Made by a program: the position numbers and the translations under genes
Assembly (NCBI RefSeq): GCF_051903925.1
Contig: NZ_CP173678.1
Coordinates: 1,302,001 to 1,366,000 of the forward strand
Source: G051903925 sp051903925
Lineage (GTDB): Bacteria > Pseudomonadota > Alphaproteobacteria > Zavarziniales > Zavarziniaceae
Direction: 5' to 3'
Length of the DNA: 64,000 bases
Notes under the pieces: generated by a model
Told to the model about the DNA's origin: nothing
The model's input: only the letters and a program-made list of their open reading frames with translations
Database searches by the model: none
Shown: in pieces, positions 61,741-64,000 of the stretch
How the letters are laid out: each line of letters starts with the position of its first letter
Numbering within the stretch: the stretch's first letter is position 1

Positions 61741-64000
61741 TTGGAAAGATTCTACGCGCATTCGGTACCGAGTGTGTCGCAGGCGCAGTGGGAGCCGTTG
61801 GCACACCATCTGAACGGCGTGGGCGATCTCGCGGGGCGCTTCGCGGGGGCTTTTGGCTGCAGGGCGGCGGCGCGGGTCGCGGGCCTGCTGCATGATATCG
61901 GCAAATGCTCCGCCGCCTATCAGGACTATATCCGGCAAGCGCCGAAGGCCAGCCGACGCGGGCCTGACCACTCGACGGCAGGGGCGCGTGAGGCGGTGAG
62001 TGCCTATGGCCGCGACCTGGGCCGCATGCTCGCCTTCGCCATTGCCGGGCATCATGCTGGTCTGGCCGACTTTGCGGACCTGACAGGGCGGCTCGACGGC
62101 AAGACGCTGGAGCCCTATGACGGCTGGCGAGATCATGTGGGGGACCTGCCGGGGAAGGCTGCGCTGATTCCGACCGCGAGGATTACGCCAAGCCGGCACA
62201 GAGGCTTTACCTACGCGTTCCTGACCCGGATGCTGTTCTCGTGCCTGGTCGATGCCGATTTCCTGGAGACCGAGCGGTTCTATGCCCAGGCCGCCGGCGA
62301 GTTCATCGCGCGGGGCGGGCATGCGGACCTGGGCGTGTTGCGCGAGCGCCTGTCTGCGCACATGGCAAAGGTCCAGGCGGGCGCCCGCGAGAGCAACCTG
62401 AACCGCCTGCGGGCCGAGGTGCTGGGCCATGCCCGGTCCAAGGCTGCCCTGGACCCGGGCTTGTTCAGCCTGACCGTGCCGACCGGCGGAGGCAAGACGC
62501 TGGCCTCCCTCTCGTTCGCGCTGGACCATGCGGTCACGCACGGCTTGGCGCGGGTGATCTATGTCATCCCCTATACCTCGATCATCGAGCAGACGGCCGA
62601 AGTGTTCCGTCATGCCCTGGGCACACGCGACGACATCCTAGAGCACCATGCCAGCTTCGACTGGGGTCGCGCCGGGACCGTGGAGGGCGCGGACAGCGAA
62701 GGCCCCGCTGGCCTGGTCAAGCTGCGCAAGGCGGCAGAAAACTGGGACGTGCCGATCGTGGTCACGACCGCGGTGCAGTTCTTCGAAAGCCTCCATGCGC
62801 GGCGCACCTCCGCCTGTCGCAAGCTGCACAACATCACCAACAGCGTCGTGATCCTGGACGAGGCGCAGATGCTGCCGCTGCACCTGCTGCGGCCGTGCAT
62901 GGCGGCGCTGGACGAGCTGGCGCGCAACTACCGGACCAGCGTCGTGCTGTGCACCGCGACCCAGCCGGCGCTCAGCCGGCAGCAGGGCTTTGCCGATCCA
63001 GAGGGGCACAAGGGCGCGCCGCAGAAGATCGGCTTCGACATTCCCGAGGAACGCGAACTGGCCCCCCGGCCCCGCGATCTCTATGCGGCGCTGAAGCGGG
63101 TCAGTATCGAGACCCTGCGTGAGCCGGTCGATGACGCCACCATCGCTGAACGCTTCGCGCAGCAGCCGCAGATGCTGTGCATCGTCAACAGCCGGGCCCA
63201 TGCGCGGGCCCTGTTCGAGCGGATCCGTGGGGCAGAGGGGGCGGCCCACCTAACCACCATGATGTGCCCGCGGCACCGCCGGGCGATCCTGTCCGAACTG
63301 CGCCAGCGCCTGATGACGGGACTGCCCGTGCGCCTGGTTGCCACCTCCCTGATCGAGGCAGGGGTCGACATATCCTTTCCCGAAGTCTGGCGGGCCGAGA
63401 CGGGCCTCGATTCGATCGCGCAGGCGGCGGGCCGCTGCAACCGGGAAGGGGCGCTGCCCGGCCTGGGCCGCACGGTCGTATTCACCCCGGCGGAGGTCAA
63501 GCCGCCGCACAGCATGAAGGCCGCTCAGCAATCGGCCCGGACCGTGCTGCGCACCCATCCCGACCCGCTGACGCTTGAGGCGGTGCACGCCTATTTCACC
63601 GAACTCTATTGGCAGCGTGGGGCGGAGGCGATGGACGCCGCCACGCTGGACGGGGAGACCTGGCCGATCCTGCGCAGCCTGGAGGAACGCGGGGCCGACC
63701 TGACATTCGAGTTCGAGAAGATCGCCCGTGCCTTTCGAATGATCGATGACGTGATGGAGCCGGTCATCGTGCCGTGGGATGCCGACGTAGTCGAGGTGCT
63801 GGAGCGAATCGAGATGATGGAGCGGCCTCTGGCCGGCGATTTGCGCAGGCTCCAGCAATATGTCGTGACGATCCCGTCCAGGGCACGGGCCGATTGGCTG
63901 GCGCGCGGCGCCCTGCGCGCGGTCCACCCACAACTGGGCAACGCCCTCGTCCGCTTCGAGGACCTCAGCCACTACCGGGCGGAGACGGGTGTGGAGCTGG
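61741..64000 (+). CDS. cas3: CRISPR-associated nuclease-helicase Cas3, cut by the window's end
   Basis: About 753 residues are visible and the gene runs off the right edge. The HD nuclease comes first: His23 in LAHHLNG, His51-Asp52 in LLHDIGK, GHHAGL near 104. The helicase follows with Walker A TGGGKT (248-253), the DEAQ box (373-376), CTATQ, and LIEAGVDISFP with QAAGRCNREG. This order HD-then-helicase in one chain and DEAQ box fit type I systems, likely I-C (inference). TTG 61741 is the start, with GGGAG six bases before it. The remaining cas genes and the array must lie to the right. Confidence 0.92.
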   Translation, partial: MERFYAHSVPSVSQAQWEPLAHHLNGVGDLAGRFAGAFGCRAAARVAGLLHDIGKCSAAYQDYIRQAPKASRRGPDHSTAGAREAVSAYGRDLGRMLAFAIAGHHAGLADFADLTGRLDGKTLEPYDGWRDHVGDLPGKAALIPTARITPSRHRGFTYAFLTRMLFSCLVDADFLETERFYAQAAGEFIARGGHADLGVLRERLSAHMAKVQAGARESNLNRLRAEVLGHARSKAALDPGLFSLTVPTGGGKTLASLSFALDHAVTHGLARVIYVIPYTSIIEQTAEVFRHALGTRDDILEHHASFDWGRAGTVEGADSEGPAGLVKLRKAAENWDVPIVVTTAVQFFESLHARRTSACRKLHNITNSVVILDEAQMLPLHLLRPCMAALDELARNYRTSVVLCTATQPALSRQQGFADPEGHKGAPQKIGFDIPEERELAPRPRDLYAALKRVSIETLREPVDDATIAERFAQQPQMLCIVNSRAHARALFERIRGAEGAAHLTTMMCPRHRRAILSELRQRLMTGLPVRLVATSLIEAGVDISFPEVWRAETGLDSIAQAAGRCNREGALPGLGRTVVFTPAEVKPPHSMKAAQQSARTVLRTHPDPLTLEAVHAYFTELYWQRGAEAMDAATLDGETWPILRSLEERGADLTFEFEKIARAFRMIDDVMEPVIVPWDADVVEVLERIEMMERPLAGDLRRLQQYVVTIPSRARADWLARGALRAVHPQLGNALVRFEDLSHYRAETGVEL

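Noticed and set aside
61562..61804. Small minus-strand frame before cas3
   Set aside because: It overlaps the cas3 start and its ribosome-binding site and has no recognisable feature.

Overview
The window is a 64 kb piece of a GC-rich genome. The gene set points to an alphaproteobacterium, probably of the Rhodospirillales/Acetobacterales kind: a 1,600-residue NAD-glutamate dehydrogenase, mesaconyl-CoA hydratase of the ethylmalonyl-CoA pathway, a cobalamin riboswitch, GC-rich intergenic palindromes, and a compact curli locus. The species cannot be named from the sequence alone.

Positions 1-13,500 are ordinary chromosome. They hold the end of a DMT-family transporter, NAD-glutamate dehydrogenase, a small outer-membrane protein, two Fe(II)/2-oxoglutarate oxygenases, a homocysteine S-methyltransferase, mesaconyl-CoA hydratase with a CitE-like CoA-ester lyase, pyridoxal kinase, and a stand-alone CbiM under a cobalamin riboswitch. 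Positions 13,900-19,700 are a curli (functional amyloid) locus: three curlin-repeat proteins, a secreted SH3-domain protein, and the csgF-csgG secretion pair. No csgE, csgC or csgD is seen. Positions 19,700-40,340 are backbone again: a kinase-like protein, 2,4-dienoyl-CoA reductase, a PaiB-like protein, an SDR, a complete tripartite RND pump with its TetR regulator and outer-membrane factor, a crotonase, sbcCD, and a flavoprotein-LysR pair.

At 40,552-40,571 there is a bare 20-nt copy of a tRNA-Ser 3' end on the minus strand, followed at once by a tyrosine recombinase. This looks like the left junction of a genomic island. No intact tRNA-Ser is seen to the right, so the island may run past the window's end. 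It contains an IS256-family remnant, about 1.3 kb of structured non-coding DNA, and a three-gene operon (44,868-52,567). That operon encodes a Slam-type TPR/beta-barrel translocon, a large FecR-domain protein with acidic repeats and a TbpB-like C-terminus, and a secreted TPR-CHAT protease. Next come a heavy-metal RND efflux operon with His- and Cys-rich periplasmic partners, an unrecognised 409-residue protein, a 5' fragment of the DISARM helicase drmD cut off by an IS66 remnant, and the start of cas3 of a type I CRISPR system.

The most promising material for new biology is the Slam-FecR-CHAT operon. It reads as a self-contained export-and-proteolysis module whose roles are inferred from domain architecture only. 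The second candidate is the partly decayed defence segment at the right end, with its unknown 409-residue gene.
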